64,000 nucleotides of DNA from Maridesulfovibrio sp. (GTDB lineage: Bacteria; Desulfobacterota; Desulfovibrionia; Desulfovibrionales; Desulfovibrionaceae). Positions 34,221-42,499 of this stretch are shown piece by piece (the first letter of the stretch is position 1; the number at the start of each line of letters is the position of its first letter). The notes under the pieces are model-generated. The model was not told the DNA's origin. It saw only the letters and a program-made list of their open reading frames with translations, and made no database searches. The translations under genes were made by a program, and so were the position numbers. The stretch lies in NCBI RefSeq assembly GCF_963678865.1, contig NZ_OY787459.1:3278501-3342500 (forward strand). The letters run 5' to 3'.

Positions 34221-35885
34221 ATGAAAGATAAATTAAATGTCTGTGTTGTAGGCTCATTTAAATCAGGTGTTTCTGCGCTGCAGCAAATGGGGCATAGCGT
34301 TTTTAGTGTTATTCCATCTGCTGTTGGCCTGTTTTGCGATTTGCCGGAAATCCTTGCTAAGAACAATTTTCAGCCGGATCTGCTGTTGCAGGTGGAATTC
34401 CTTGGTAAACGGACATTGATTCAAGGTTTGGATAAGCTGGATTGTCCGACAGTCTTTTGGGCCATGGATCCACACCTGAACCTGCATTGGCACACTGCCT
34501 ATGGCCGGTTGTTTGATCAGGTACTTTCAACACAACAGTCCATGGTTTCGCCGTTCAAGAATTATGGGCTCACCGATGTCCGTTGGCTCCCCATGTATGC
34601 TTTCAATATGGCCTCGCCTCCAGTCGCGGACCGAAAGCACGATATTGCTTTTGTGGGAAGGCTGAGCGATCAGCGTCCGGCTCGCAAGTGGATGGTTGAT
34701 TTTATAAGGAGCAGGTTGGGGGACCGCCCTTTTCCGGTGGAACAATCCTTGAATTACAGCGAAATGCTGGAATTTTATCAGGATACAAAAATAATTCCCA
34801 ATGAATCAATTTTGGGGGAGGTCAACTTCCGACTTTTTGAAGGAACGGCCTGCGGAAGCCTTGTGCTTACGCAGGATCTAGGCGACGAACAGGCCTCTCT
34901 TTTCGAACCGGGGCGTGAAATAGACACCTATGCAGATGTTTTGGAATTGGAAGAAAAGCTGAAGTTGTACCTTGGCAATGACAGGTTGATCCAAAGCATG
35001 AGCCATGCCGCGCATAAGCGGGTTCAGTCCGAGCATCTGGCTTATCACCGGATTGAGAAGATTCTGCAATATGCACGGGATGCTGCGCATAACCGGGCCA
35101 CTGGTGTTGAAGCTGAAAAATGGTTTGCGATCACTATTTCCTCCATGATGGAGTCGGGTATGCTGGACTTGCCGCTCAGCGATGTATTATCCCGTCTCTC
35201 TACCCGGCAGCAGGATTCTTCTGTGGTCGTGGCCACGCTGCGTATGCAGGCAGTAGCGGGTATGAATAAGGTTATGGACGAGAATGTTATGACATTGCTC
35301 GGTGGAAGGTTGTATGAAGATTCTCTTGATGTGAATCTTACCTGCTCTACAGCGGCTCTTCGTCTTGAAAACTGGGATGCGGCCAAGGCGTTCTGGTACC
35401 GTCATTTAAAGGCCGTAAAGAAAAGCATGACCCTGCCTCCCAAAAATCCGAAAGAGCTTCTTATTTTTTGGGCAAAGGAGCTTAAACGGCATAATCGTTT
35501 GTTTCGGGGTGGATTTCCATTTAATCCCAAAAAACACCTGCCGCACAATGCGGTAGATTGTCTTATGTCTCTTAATGCGGCATATCCGGAAGATATAGAA
35601 GTATTGCGGCTTATTGATGTAATGCTTCGTTCCCGCATGGAGCTTGATCAGGCCCGGGGCAGCTTTCTTTCTACTCTAGTTCTGCACGAAAAGCAGGACT
35701 GGCGCATTGTTTTTGAGTTGGGGATGACGGATTTGCGCAGCTACCGGCTTGAACAGGGTTTGGAACACATTGCATCGGCTAGAGATCTGGCCCGTAAGCA
35801 AGGGCAGGAGAAGGCTTTTGGCATGACTTTGAAGGTTCGTGATACCTCAGGGCAAATTTCCAAACGGCTCGTGGAGTATGTTTGA
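34221..35885 (+). CDS. CgeB-like glycosyltransferase with helical C-terminal repeats
   Basis: 554 residues from ATG 34221 (an upstream TTG is possible). The N-terminal half is GT-B-like: VCVVGSFKSGVSALQQMGH, VFWAMDPHLNLHW, DIAFVGRLSDQRPARKWM, and the nucleotide-sugar site NFRLFEGTACGSLVLTQDL followed by EIDTYADVLELEEKL, the pattern of the CgeB/DUF3880 families. The C-terminal 250 residues are helical and TPR-like. It probably glycosylates a surface structure or protein. It stands alone between an MscS gene on the other strand and an ArsR gene. Confidence 0.82.
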   Translation: MKDKLNVCVVGSFKSGVSALQQMGHSVFSVIPSAVGLFCDLPEILAKNNFQPDLLLQVEFLGKRTLIQGLDKLDCPTVFWAMDPHLNLHWHTAYGRLFDQVLSTQQSMVSPFKNYGLTDVRWLPMYAFNMASPPVADRKHDIAFVGRLSDQRPARKWMVDFIRSRLGDRPFPVEQSLNYSEMLEFYQDTKIIPNESILGEVNFRLFEGTACGSLVLTQDLGDEQASLFEPGREIDTYADVLELEEKLKLYLGNDRLIQSMSHAAHKRVQSEHLAYHRIEKILQYARDAAHNRATGVEAEKWFAITISSMMESGMLDLPLSDVLSRLSTRQQDSSVVVATLRMQAVAGMNKVMDENVMTLLGGRLYEDSLDVNLTCSTAALRLENWDAAKAFWYRHLKAVKKSMTLPPKNPKELLIFWAKELKRHNRLFRGGFPFNPKKHLPHNAVDCLMSLNAAYPEDIEVLRLIDVMLRSRMELDQARGSFLSTLVLHEKQDWRIVFELGMTDLRSYRLEQGLEHIASARDLARKQGQEKAFGMTLKVRDTSGQISKRLVEYV

Positions 35886-35967
35886 TCTTGGGATATTTCC
35901 TGAAGTCGCTATAAGGCAAAAGAGGCCTGAATTTTTTGCTGGTGCGTGGGAAGATTCTATTTAAGGA

Positions 35968-36002
35968 TTGACAAATCTAATTAAGTATATACTAATATAA
36001 AA
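35968..36002 (+). promoter_or_regulatory. Promoter/operator of the ArsR gene
   Basis: TTGACA at 35968-35973 is followed by AT-rich TTAAGTATATACTAATATAA, which is an imperfect palindrome and contains possible -10 boxes (TATACT, TAATAT). ArsR proteins usually bind such a site over their own promoter. Confidence 0.55.
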
Positions 36003-36016
36003 CAGCAGTTGATAAA

Positions 36017-36343
36017 ATGGATATTAATACAAACCCATTGGCTAAGGAACTGAAGATCTTAGGGGACGAAAAGCGTTTCATGATCGTCAGTTTGCTGCTT
36101 GAGTTCGATTTATGTGTAGAAGCACTTGCGGCCCGACTTGATATTTCCAAGTCGGCAGTTTCCCAGCATTTGAAAATTCTGCGGGACGCAGGCTTTGTGC
36201 GCGGTGAAAAACGTGGATATTTTACACATTATTCAGTTGATCGAGGGCGGCTAATCAGAATTTCCGGCCAGTTGATGGAAATGGCCGAAATCAGGAAATC
36301 AAAATGCAACTCCGGTTCCCGATGCTGTGGAGACCGAGAATAG
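36017..36343 (+). CDS. ArsR/SmtB-family transcriptional regulator
   Basis: 108 residues. The winged helix-turn-helix is clear: LAKELKILGDEKRFMIVSLLLE, CVEALAARLDISKSAVSQHLKIL, RDAGFVRGEKRGYFTHYSV. The classic ELCVCDL arsenic site is replaced by FDLCVEAL with one Cys, and the C-terminus ends KSKCNSGSRCCGDRE with three more Cys, which could bind a metal ion or arsenite. It is followed after 13 bases by a Cys-rich small protein. Confidence 0.93.
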   Translation: MDINTNPLAKELKILGDEKRFMIVSLLLEFDLCVEALAARLDISKSAVSQHLKILRDAGFVRGEKRGYFTHYSVDRGRLIRISGQLMEMAEIRKSKCNSGSRCCGDRE

Positions 36344-36356
36344 CAGGGAGAAGAAC

Positions 36357-36518
36357 ATGCAGGACAACAATTGTCAGTTTCCGGATTTACGTAAAGAAGA
36401 TGGGCAGGGTAAATGCAGTTGCGAACAGATGCGCATCTGCCACGAAAAGTCTGGCGGCAAGCATCCTTTGCCTACTGAAGAGCAGATTAGGGAAGAGCAG
36501 GAATCTAAAAAGAAATAA
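36357..36518 (+). CDS. Small Cys-containing protein downstream of ArsR
   Basis: 53 residues from ATG 36357 (GGGAGAAG upstream): MQDNNCQFPDLRKEDGQGKC and then SCEQMRICHEKSGGKHPLPT, with four Cys spaced C-x13-C-x-C-x5-C plus His, and a very charged C-terminus. It is probably co-transcribed with the regulator. The composition suggests a metal-binding or metal-carrying peptide. No family recognised. Confidence 0.7.
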   Translation: MQDNNCQFPDLRKEDGQGKCSCEQMRICHEKSGGKHPLPTEEQIREEQESKKK

Positions 36519-36585
36519 GTTTTGGGGTGTTGCTTTTTGTATAGATTACCCAAAAGCATAGCCTGTAATATTTTATCTGCATGAA

Positions 36586-36621
36586 AAGGTATTGGTCTTC
36601 ATGATCAATACCTTATTTTTT
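36586..36621 (+). terminator. Terminator after the ArsR pair
   Basis: AAGGTATTG and CAATACCTT around an 11-base loop, followed by ATTTTTT. Confidence 0.85.
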
Positions 36622-36673
36622 GGGCATTACCACGAAGAAAAGGGATGTGTCCGATGTTAAGCAAGGCTAAATG

Positions 36674-37666
36674 TCAGGATACTTTTACAAGTTGTTTTTT
36701 GTTTTCTGATATGGCTGCAAAACCTTTTAGAAAAGAACTCTTGTAATATGGATTGGAAAGGCTCCTGTCTAATTCTGACTGAATCGTACCATAGCCATCT
36801 AGTGTGAAATGACACAAGGTGTGATTGATTTCGGCCCACTCTGCTATAGGCACCTCTTCATCATATGGGAAATTAGCAAATTTTTTCCTTCCCATACTTA
36901 TATAGTTTAGGGAAGTAAGTGCTTTTTCAAATTTTTTATTAATTGATTTCAGATAGTCATCTGACATTAATCCACTCAAGACATTCATAAGATCGTTTTT
37001 TAAAGAGTCTTTAACTACATTCAATACTGTGCTTCTGGAAAGCCAGTATGCAACATCAAGAGACTCAACCCTTACACCTCCGCAGCCAATCATTTTTACC
37101 GGGGTATTTGCGTTTGGTTTTACTTTCTCAACATATTTCAAAAAAGCTTCCTGAGCATCTACTGGAATGCAATCTTTGAACTGATCGCTTAATCTCCTAT
37201 GCCTTTCTTTTTTTACTATTCGCAGCAGCAAACCTTTCTCAATAAAATGAAATAGCAAAGAAGGTTTAACAACCATTTTCCCCAGATCTTCGGAGTATTG
37301 GCTGCCAATACAATCATGTACCTGTTTCTTAAACCAAAGCGGAATGCTGTCAGCAATGCCGTACTTTTCTGTTATCAATCCAGTATTTAAGATGCAGACG
37401 TCTATGTGTCTGGGGTTTACTACAAGATCCCCAAAATTAACCTTTTGACAATTATCAGCATACTTTCCAGCCAATAAAACGGTCAATTCTATTAATTTTG
37501 CATAGCTTAAGGCAATAAGAGGAGAATGTTTAACATCGGCATTTTTTGAGATTCCTTCTAGCTCAGTTTGTCTTAAGGTAATAAATTCTTCATCTAAATT
37601 CTTTGGATCTATTGTCGAATCCAAGAACTCGTTGAATTTAATTAAATCACAAATTGTCATATCCAT
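36674..37666 (-). CDS. Hypothetical protein, 330 residues
   Basis: The start at 37666 has GGAG six bases upstream on the minus strand. The sequence (MDMTICDLIKFNEFLDSTID ...) is mixed alpha/beta, without a signal peptide, membrane helix or recognised motif. It has several Lys-rich stretches and a central VKMIGCGGVRVESLDVAYWL. Its base composition is more AT-rich and its codon use less GC-biased than that of the neighbours, a hint of recent acquisition next to tRNA genes. No function can be given. Confidence 0.75.
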   Translation of the reverse strand: MDMTICDLIKFNEFLDSTIDPKNLDEEFITLRQTELEGISKNADVKHSPLIALSYAKLIELTVLLAGKYADNCQKVNFGDLVVNPRHIDVCILNTGLITEKYGIADSIPLWFKKQVHDCIGSQYSEDLGKMVVKPSLLFHFIEKGLLLRIVKKERHRRLSDQFKDCIPVDAQEAFLKYVEKVKPNANTPVKMIGCGGVRVESLDVAYWLSRSTVLNVVKDSLKNDLMNVLSGLMSDDYLKSINKKFEKALTSLNYISMGRKKFANFPYDEEVPIAEWAEINHTLCHFTLDGYGTIQSELDRSLSNPYYKSSFLKGFAAISENKKQLVKVS

Positions 37667-37763
37667 CTTTTACTCCGTATGCCAAGTGGGAAAAAATACC
37701 TTGAAATGCAACAGAGTTCATAGCGAATAACAAAAAGAGGAATGATAGAAATTTAGGTTTCAT
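37647..37763 (-). CDS. Possible 38-residue exported peptide upstream of the hypothetical gene
   Basis: The minus strand reads MKPKFLSFLFLLFAMNSVAF then QGIFSHLAYGVKDGYDNL and a stop that overlaps the start of the 330-residue gene by 20 bases. GGAGAG lies before it. It looks like a signal peptide with a short tail and could be a leader or translational-coupling peptide. Chance cannot be excluded. Confidence 0.35.
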   Translation of the reverse strand: MKPKFLSFLFLLFAMNSVAFQGIFSHLAYGVKDGYDNL

Positions 37764-37920
37764 ATGTTGCATAAAGAATCTCTCCTGCTAACGGTAAGTT
37801 GCAGAGCGATTCGAAGTCTAGTTGGTGTGATATGTGCTCAGATTGACACAATAGAATTTTAATCAAATGGCAGGAGAAAAGGGTTCTACCTCAAAGGAAG
37901 GGGCGATCAAGAATCCCAAA

Positions 37921-37955
37921 AACAGAAAAGCCACCAATCTTTCGATTGATGGCTT
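37921..37955 (-). terminator. Terminator of the tRNA-Val/tRNA-Asp transcript
   Basis: AAGCCACCAATC and GATTGATGGCTT pair around TTTC. On the minus strand the stem is followed by TTTTCTGTTTTT. Confidence 0.85.
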
Positions 37956-37966
37956 CTCTTGAAAAG

Positions 37967-38043
<77 letters not shown>

Positions 38044-38084
38044 GCATATATTTATAAAGCGCGTTAAGCTGCGCTTGTTGACGG

Positions 38085-38160
38085 TGGTAGGCGGAACAGG
38101 GCTCGAACCTGTGACCCTCGGCTTGTAAGGCCGATGCTCTCCCAACTGAGCTATCCGCCC
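38085..38160 (-). tRNA. tRNA-Val (anticodon TAC)
   Basis: Reverse strand: acceptor GGGCGGA/TCCGCCT, D-arm GCTCAGTTGGGAGAGC, anticodon stem TCGGC/GCCGA with loop CTTACAA, T-arm ACAGGTTCGAGCCCTGT, encoded CCA. It lies 41 bases upstream of tRNA-Asp in the same transcript. Confidence 0.97.
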
Positions 38161-38296
38161 ACGTCAGTGTGGTTTATCGTAAGCCCCTTGAATGTCTGTC
38201 ACCATTCGGTGTTGCTCACTGCCACGAGGAGGGATACTGCCGATGTCGGGCCTATTTGTCAAACGAAAAATTGAATATTTTTAAAATAAATTTTAT

Positions 38297-39070
38297 TTAT
38301 CTGAAATATTTGATTTTTTTATGTGCAATTTGAGCAAATCTCTCCATGCTTTCAATGGGGTTTTCTGTCTGGAAAATATTGCGGCCTATGCAGCATCCCC
38401 TGCATCCTGATTCAAGACCCTGCAGGGTGTTATTCAGGGCACCTTCCACATTTTGGCCCAGCGGTCCTCCTGTTACGAGAACCGGAATCGGGCTGGCGGC
38501 TACAGCTTTTACGAAAGTATCCCCGTTGTTAGGGTAGGATACGGCAACGATATCCGGACCCAGTTCAGCGCCTATGCGAATACAATGAGCAACAAGGCTG
38601 GAGTCGTATTCGTTGATTATCTGGCTGCCGCGGGCAAGTACTGTTGCCAAAACAGGGATGCCCAGTTGATGGGCTTCATCTGTTATTTCACCAAGATCCA
38701 CGAGCATGCGGTCTTCCAGATCATTGCCGATGTTTACATGCATGGATACCGCGTCCGCACCGAGGCGCAGAGCTTCGGAAATGGAGCAGACTATATTTTT
38801 GTTATATGATGGGGAGCCGTGCCTTGTTCCCGCATTGAGTTGAATGATCAGGTTTACGTCCGGGGGGACGAGATGCCCGTAATGTTTTGCCAGTCCCTTG
38901 TTAAGGATGACTCCTTGCACACCGGATGCGGGCAGGGCTTCAAGTATGGACTGTATTGAACCCAGCCCTTCAATCATTCCTTCATTTGCTCCATGATCCA
39001 GAGCCAGAATCAGCGCATTCCCGCTTTTCTTGTCAAAAAGCCTTTTCAGGCGGCGGTTTGTTCCGTTCAT
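38297..39070 (-). CDS. DhnA-type aldolase / ADTH-synthase homologue lacking catalytic Lys and Tyr
   Basis: 257 residues that align along their length with archaeal 2-amino-3,7-dideoxy-D-threo-hept-6-ulosonate synthase and class I fructose-bisphosphate aldolases: ALILALDHGANEGMIEG, VQGVILNKGLAKHYG, GADAVSMHVNIGNDLEDRML, GRNIFQTENP. The family Schiff-base lysine in the motif ADIVKxxY is Ala here (GPDIVAVSYPNNGDTF). The catalytic Tyr of MYPRG is also missing (TVLARGSQI). It is therefore unlikely to be a normal aldolase or to make the aromatic-pathway precursor. It may be a sugar-phosphate-binding protein or use different chemistry. The following rRNA methyltransferase gene on the same strand starts upstream and ends 19 bases before it. 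Confidence 0.8.
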   Translation of the reverse strand: MNGTNRRLKRLFDKKSGNALILALDHGANEGMIEGLGSIQSILEALPASGVQGVILNKGLAKHYGHLVPPDVNLIIQLNAGTRHGSPSYNKNIVCSISEALRLGADAVSMHVNIGNDLEDRMLVDLGEITDEAHQLGIPVLATVLARGSQIINEYDSSLVAHCIRIGAELGPDIVAVSYPNNGDTFVKAVAASPIPVLVTGGPLGQNVEGALNNTLQGLESGCRGCCIGRNIFQTENPIESMERFAQIAHKKIKYFR

Positions 39071-39088
39071 TATTTATTGATCCTTATA

Positions 39089-40345
39089 TTACTTGTCTGT
39101 CCAGACATACCGGGTTCCTTTTTTACCGGTGAATCCGAGCAGCATATCTTTATAGTACAGGCCTGCCGGCCCTTTTCCTTTAGCCGGGGCGGGAAGACTC
39201 TGCCCGGACAGCAGGTTGATTATATCCTGCGGTTTTTCAATGACCAGTGCTGCATTGTCCGGTTCTTGGGGCAGCAGGCAACGTCCGAACGGGTCCGGTC
39301 TGAACCGTCCTCGATTCAGTTTACCGATTGGGAATCCCTGCCAGCGTAATTCTGCGGGCAGGATCTTCAGGGCGTGCCTGTTCATAAACATGGCTTTGCC
39401 TTTGAATTCGTAAATATCGCCTTCGGGCAGGGAGGAAAGTTCAACTGATCCTGGAAATTCAGTTTCCTTCAGGTTTACCTTTTTACCCGGAGGATTGCAT
39501 GTCCCCGGAATTTGAGTTTCTGCATTACCCGGCTTGCGCAGGCCGCAGAGATAGAATCCCTGTCCGCCGCCGGAACCGTCCACGCGCAGCACTCCGTCCA
39601 TGTCAGGCAGAAGCGGATCAGCAATCGTGAATCCTTCCGGATGCGGTAGACTGAAAAGTTCAAAGCCCAGTTCTTCGATGGCGAAACGGGTCTGTTCCTC
39701 GTTTTCCTGTACGTTGGTGGTGCAGGTGGAATATACCAGTCTTCCGCCGGGAGCCAACAGTTCGTATGCTTTTTTCAGCAGTTTACGTTGCAGGTTTACC
39801 AGTGGAATGGTTTTTTCGTCCTTCCATACTTCCATGGCTTTGGGGTTTTTATTCAGTGTGCCCCAGCCGCTGCATGGGGGGTCAAGTTGAATAATCTTCC
39901 AACTGGAAGGGGGCAGGGGCAATTTCTGGGATTCGTAATGAACTGTAGCAGTATTGACTGCCTGCACTTTACGCAGGTTCTGGCGCAGTAAAGACAGTCT
40001 GTCGCTGGAAGGTTCACTGGCAAGCACAAAGCCGTCACGTCCTACCAGCCGGGCCAGCAGTCCTGTTTTGCTGCCGGGAGCGGCGCACATGTCCAGAACC
40101 GAGTCCCCTTCATTCGGGGCCAGCATAAGCGGGGGCAGCATAGAGGAACGGTCTTGAATATAAATCCGTCCGAATCTTGCGGCTACGGATTCGCCAAGAG
40201 GAAAAGGTTCTTTTTCCAGAATACGGGCCATGGAGTAGAAGGGTTCAGGCCTGAATTCAAAACCCTGAGCCCGAAGCAGTTCTTCTACTTTTTCCACGTT
40301 CCGTGGAGCGCAGACCAACCTGAATGTTCTTAAATCAGTACTCAT
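39089..40345 (-). CDS. RsmB/RsmF-type rRNA cytosine-5 methyltransferase
   Basis: 418 residues from the ATG at 40345 (MSTDLRTFRLVCAPRNVEKV). A 31-residue upstream extension is possible but unlike the family. The SAM site is DSVLDMCAAPGSKTGLLARL. The two catalytic cysteines are in LDPPCSGWGTLNKN and VYSTCTTNVQENE, giving the dual-Cys mechanism of 5-methylcytosine RNA enzymes. The C-terminal 140 residues (WQGFPIGKLNRGRFRPDPF) form an RNA-binding PUA-like domain as in RsmF. No clear ribosome site precedes the start. Confidence 0.9.
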   Translation of the reverse strand: MSTDLRTFRLVCAPRNVEKVEELLRAQGFEFRPEPFYSMARILEKEPFPLGESVAARFGRIYIQDRSSMLPPLMLAPNEGDSVLDMCAAPGSKTGLLARLVGRDGFVLASEPSSDRLSLLRQNLRKVQAVNTATVHYESQKLPLPPSSWKIIQLDPPCSGWGTLNKNPKAMEVWKDEKTIPLVNLQRKLLKKAYELLAPGGRLVYSTCTTNVQENEEQTRFAIEELGFELFSLPHPEGFTIADPLLPDMDGVLRVDGSGGGQGFYLCGLRKPGNAETQIPGTCNPPGKKVNLKETEFPGSVELSSLPEGDIYEFKGKAMFMNRHALKILPAELRWQGFPIGKLNRGRFRPDPFGRCLLPQEPDNAALVIEKPQDIINLLSGQSLPAPAKGKGPAGLYYKDMLLGFTGKKGTRYVWTDK

Positions 40346-40723
40346 AAAAATATATTGCGACCAACGGTGTTTCAGCAGGTAATGTAATGGGAGTAGGGAG
40401 CCGCATACAAAGGTAAAAAAATGTAAAAATCCGACCATATATTACTTAACAGAGATAGGCCGGAACATGAAAAAGCCCGAAAATCCTTGTAAACAGGAGC
40501 CAGAGAGATAAAACAGCAATGGATGTTTGACAAGCGAATCGTTTGTCTCCGGGTATCTTTGACTTTGCGTACTGATGCATTAGCTGCTACAAGCGTGTTA
40601 CCGTTTTTGAAAATCGGCAGGGCCGGCTGTCGCAAAATTATATTGCCGGTATTCTTTGTTGATGGATAATATTTTATAATCACAATATATATTTATTGAA
40701 AATTTAGTCTGGAGGATTTCAAT
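40346..40723. other. Intergenic region between divergent genes
   Basis: 378 bases without a supportable gene. The right end is AT-rich with TATAAT-like sequence near 40673-40678 and a GGAGG ribosome site for the next gene. Open frames here have no ribosome sites. Confidence 0.5.
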
Positions 40724-42370
40724 ATGCCGTTTAGACGTTTGATGATTCTTATGCTTGTAGCCGCAACCATGTTGGCTTCAACAGCGGCTTTCGCAGCCGA
40801 TGCTCGCTCATATGCGGTTTATCCATTTGAAATGAATGGGCCTTCTCAATACAAATATTTAAGCCGTGGTATCCAGACCATGCTTACTTCCCGCCTGAAC
40901 TGGACAGGGCATTTTGAACCCATGGTCGGTTCTGCTGATTTGAAGGAAGCAGACAGACCCAAAGGTAAAATAGAAGAAGTTAAAAAGATACAGAGCCTTG
41001 GCGTTGATTACATTGCCCTCGGCTCTGTTGTCATTGCCGGTAAAAAGGCTTCAATTGATGTGCGTATGATTAACGGAGATGGACATTCATGGACAAAAAG
41101 TGCCCAGACCACCATATCCGAATTGATTCCTGCAATTGACGGTATTGCCAAGGATATCAAGGGTGAACTGTTTCAGAAGCCGGGTAGCAAGAAAGCTACT
41201 GAAGAAGAGCAGAAGCGTGAAGAAGCGCGTCCTGAAAGCCCTATGAACCCTGAGTTTGTTACTGCAGCCGGGGCCGGCAAGGTTATGGAAAGCACTATCA
41301 ACCCTCAGTTCAGGTATCAGGGCGGCACCGAAACACCGGGACGCTGGCGCAGCCAGTCCATGAAATTTGTCAACCGAGGCGGATTTGTTCAGGACGTAAC
41401 CGGTGACGGCAAGAAAGACCTTGTTGTCCTGACCGAGACAAGCGTTAAGGTTCTGGGGATTGATGGACAACGGTTGAAAGAGGTCGTTTCTTATGAGTAC
41501 GGTAAGTTGTATTCAGGATTGCGCATAAGCGGTATCGATCTGGATCGTGACGGGGTTTACGAGGTGGTATTGTGTACAGAAATGAACAGGAAACCTTATT
41601 CGTTCATCCTTTCATTTAAAGGTAAGACCACGAAAGTTCTGCTCGACCGCAACAGGAATTTCCTTTCTGTAGTCAGGACTCCCCCGAATTTTACCGAAGC
41701 CCTCGTGGGGCAGCGTTATGATCCCAGCAGGACATTTTATTCAAAACATCTAGTAGAATACACTTTCTCCAACGGTGATCTTGTTCCGGTCCGCAAGATG
41801 AATGTGCCCGAATATACTAATGTATTCAACCTCACCTACCTGCCGCTCAAGGAAGGTGATTATAAGATTATTGTCCTGAACAAGTATGGCCGGATCAATC
41901 TTTACGATAAGAATCTGGAACCACTGTATGAAAGTGCCGACAGCTACAACTCTTCAAGTACATCCTTGGATACTGTTTCCAAGGGACGGGGAATGAATGA
42001 AGAGAATGAAAAAAGTCGGTTGGAGCACCTGTATTTTATTCCCATACCAATTGAGGTTGCTTCCATTTCTGATCCCAACAAGAAAGAAGTACTCTTGAAC
42101 AAGGATCTTTCTGTTGCCGGACAGATCTTCTCCAACTACAAGAACTTCTCGCAAGGTGAAATCCATGCCGAGTTCTGGGATGGAGTTGGGCTGAATCTGG
42201 CATGGAAGACCCGCCGCATTAAAGGAACCGTTACCGGATACGGAGTTGCCGACATTGATAATGACGGTGCGGACGAACTTTACTGCATCATGAATACTTA
42301 TCCCGGTGCATTGGGAATCAAGCACCGCAAGACTCTGGTCATGGCCTACGAACTTAATATGGGCCAGTAA
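40724..42370 (+). CDS. Exported FG-GAP/VCBS-like repeat protein with TolB-like N-terminus
   Basis: 548 residues. Signal peptide MPFRRLMILMLVAATMLAST...AFAAD. The first domain (RSYAVYPFEMNGPSQYKYLS, RGIQTMLTSRLNWTGHFEPM, then LGVDYIALGSVVIAGKKASIDVRM) resembles the TolB N-terminal or CsgG-like fold. The second half carries Asp-rich beta-propeller repeats (VQDVTGDGKKDLVVLTE, GIDLDRDGVYEVVLCTE, GVADIDNDGADELYCIMN) that bind calcium in FG-GAP/VCBS proteins. Periplasmic; partner unknown. CTGGAGG precedes the start. It is common in Desulfovibrio as a single gene, to my knowledge. Confidence 0.75.
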   Translation: MPFRRLMILMLVAATMLASTAAFAADARSYAVYPFEMNGPSQYKYLSRGIQTMLTSRLNWTGHFEPMVGSADLKEADRPKGKIEEVKKIQSLGVDYIALGSVVIAGKKASIDVRMINGDGHSWTKSAQTTISELIPAIDGIAKDIKGELFQKPGSKKATEEEQKREEARPESPMNPEFVTAAGAGKVMESTINPQFRYQGGTETPGRWRSQSMKFVNRGGFVQDVTGDGKKDLVVLTETSVKVLGIDGQRLKEVVSYEYGKLYSGLRISGIDLDRDGVYEVVLCTEMNRKPYSFILSFKGKTTKVLLDRNRNFLSVVRTPPNFTEALVGQRYDPSRTFYSKHLVEYTFSNGDLVPVRKMNVPEYTNVFNLTYLPLKEGDYKIIVLNKYGRINLYDKNLEPLYESADSYNSSSTSLDTVSKGRGMNEENEKSRLEHLYFIPIPIEVASISDPNKKEVLLNKDLSVAGQIFSNYKNFSQGEIHAEFWDGVGLNLAWKTRRIKGTVTGYGVADIDNDGADELYCIMNTYPGALGIKHRKTLVMAYELNMGQ

Positions 42371-42381
42371 GCTCTTTAACC

Positions 42382-42413
42382 GGGCCTCCTGCTTCTTGCG
42401 GGGGGCCTTTTCT
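42382..42413 (+). terminator. Terminator after the FG-GAP gene
   Basis: GGGCCTCC and GGGGGGCC pair around GTGCTTCTTGC-like loop sequence, followed by TTTTCTT. Confidence 0.75.
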
Positions 42414-42499
42414 TATACTAATGTAACCTTTCCTTTGTGCGAAGCTGCCTTGCCCTGCTTCGTTGATCAATCAAAATAAGTCCTTAGATGGAGGGAGCG

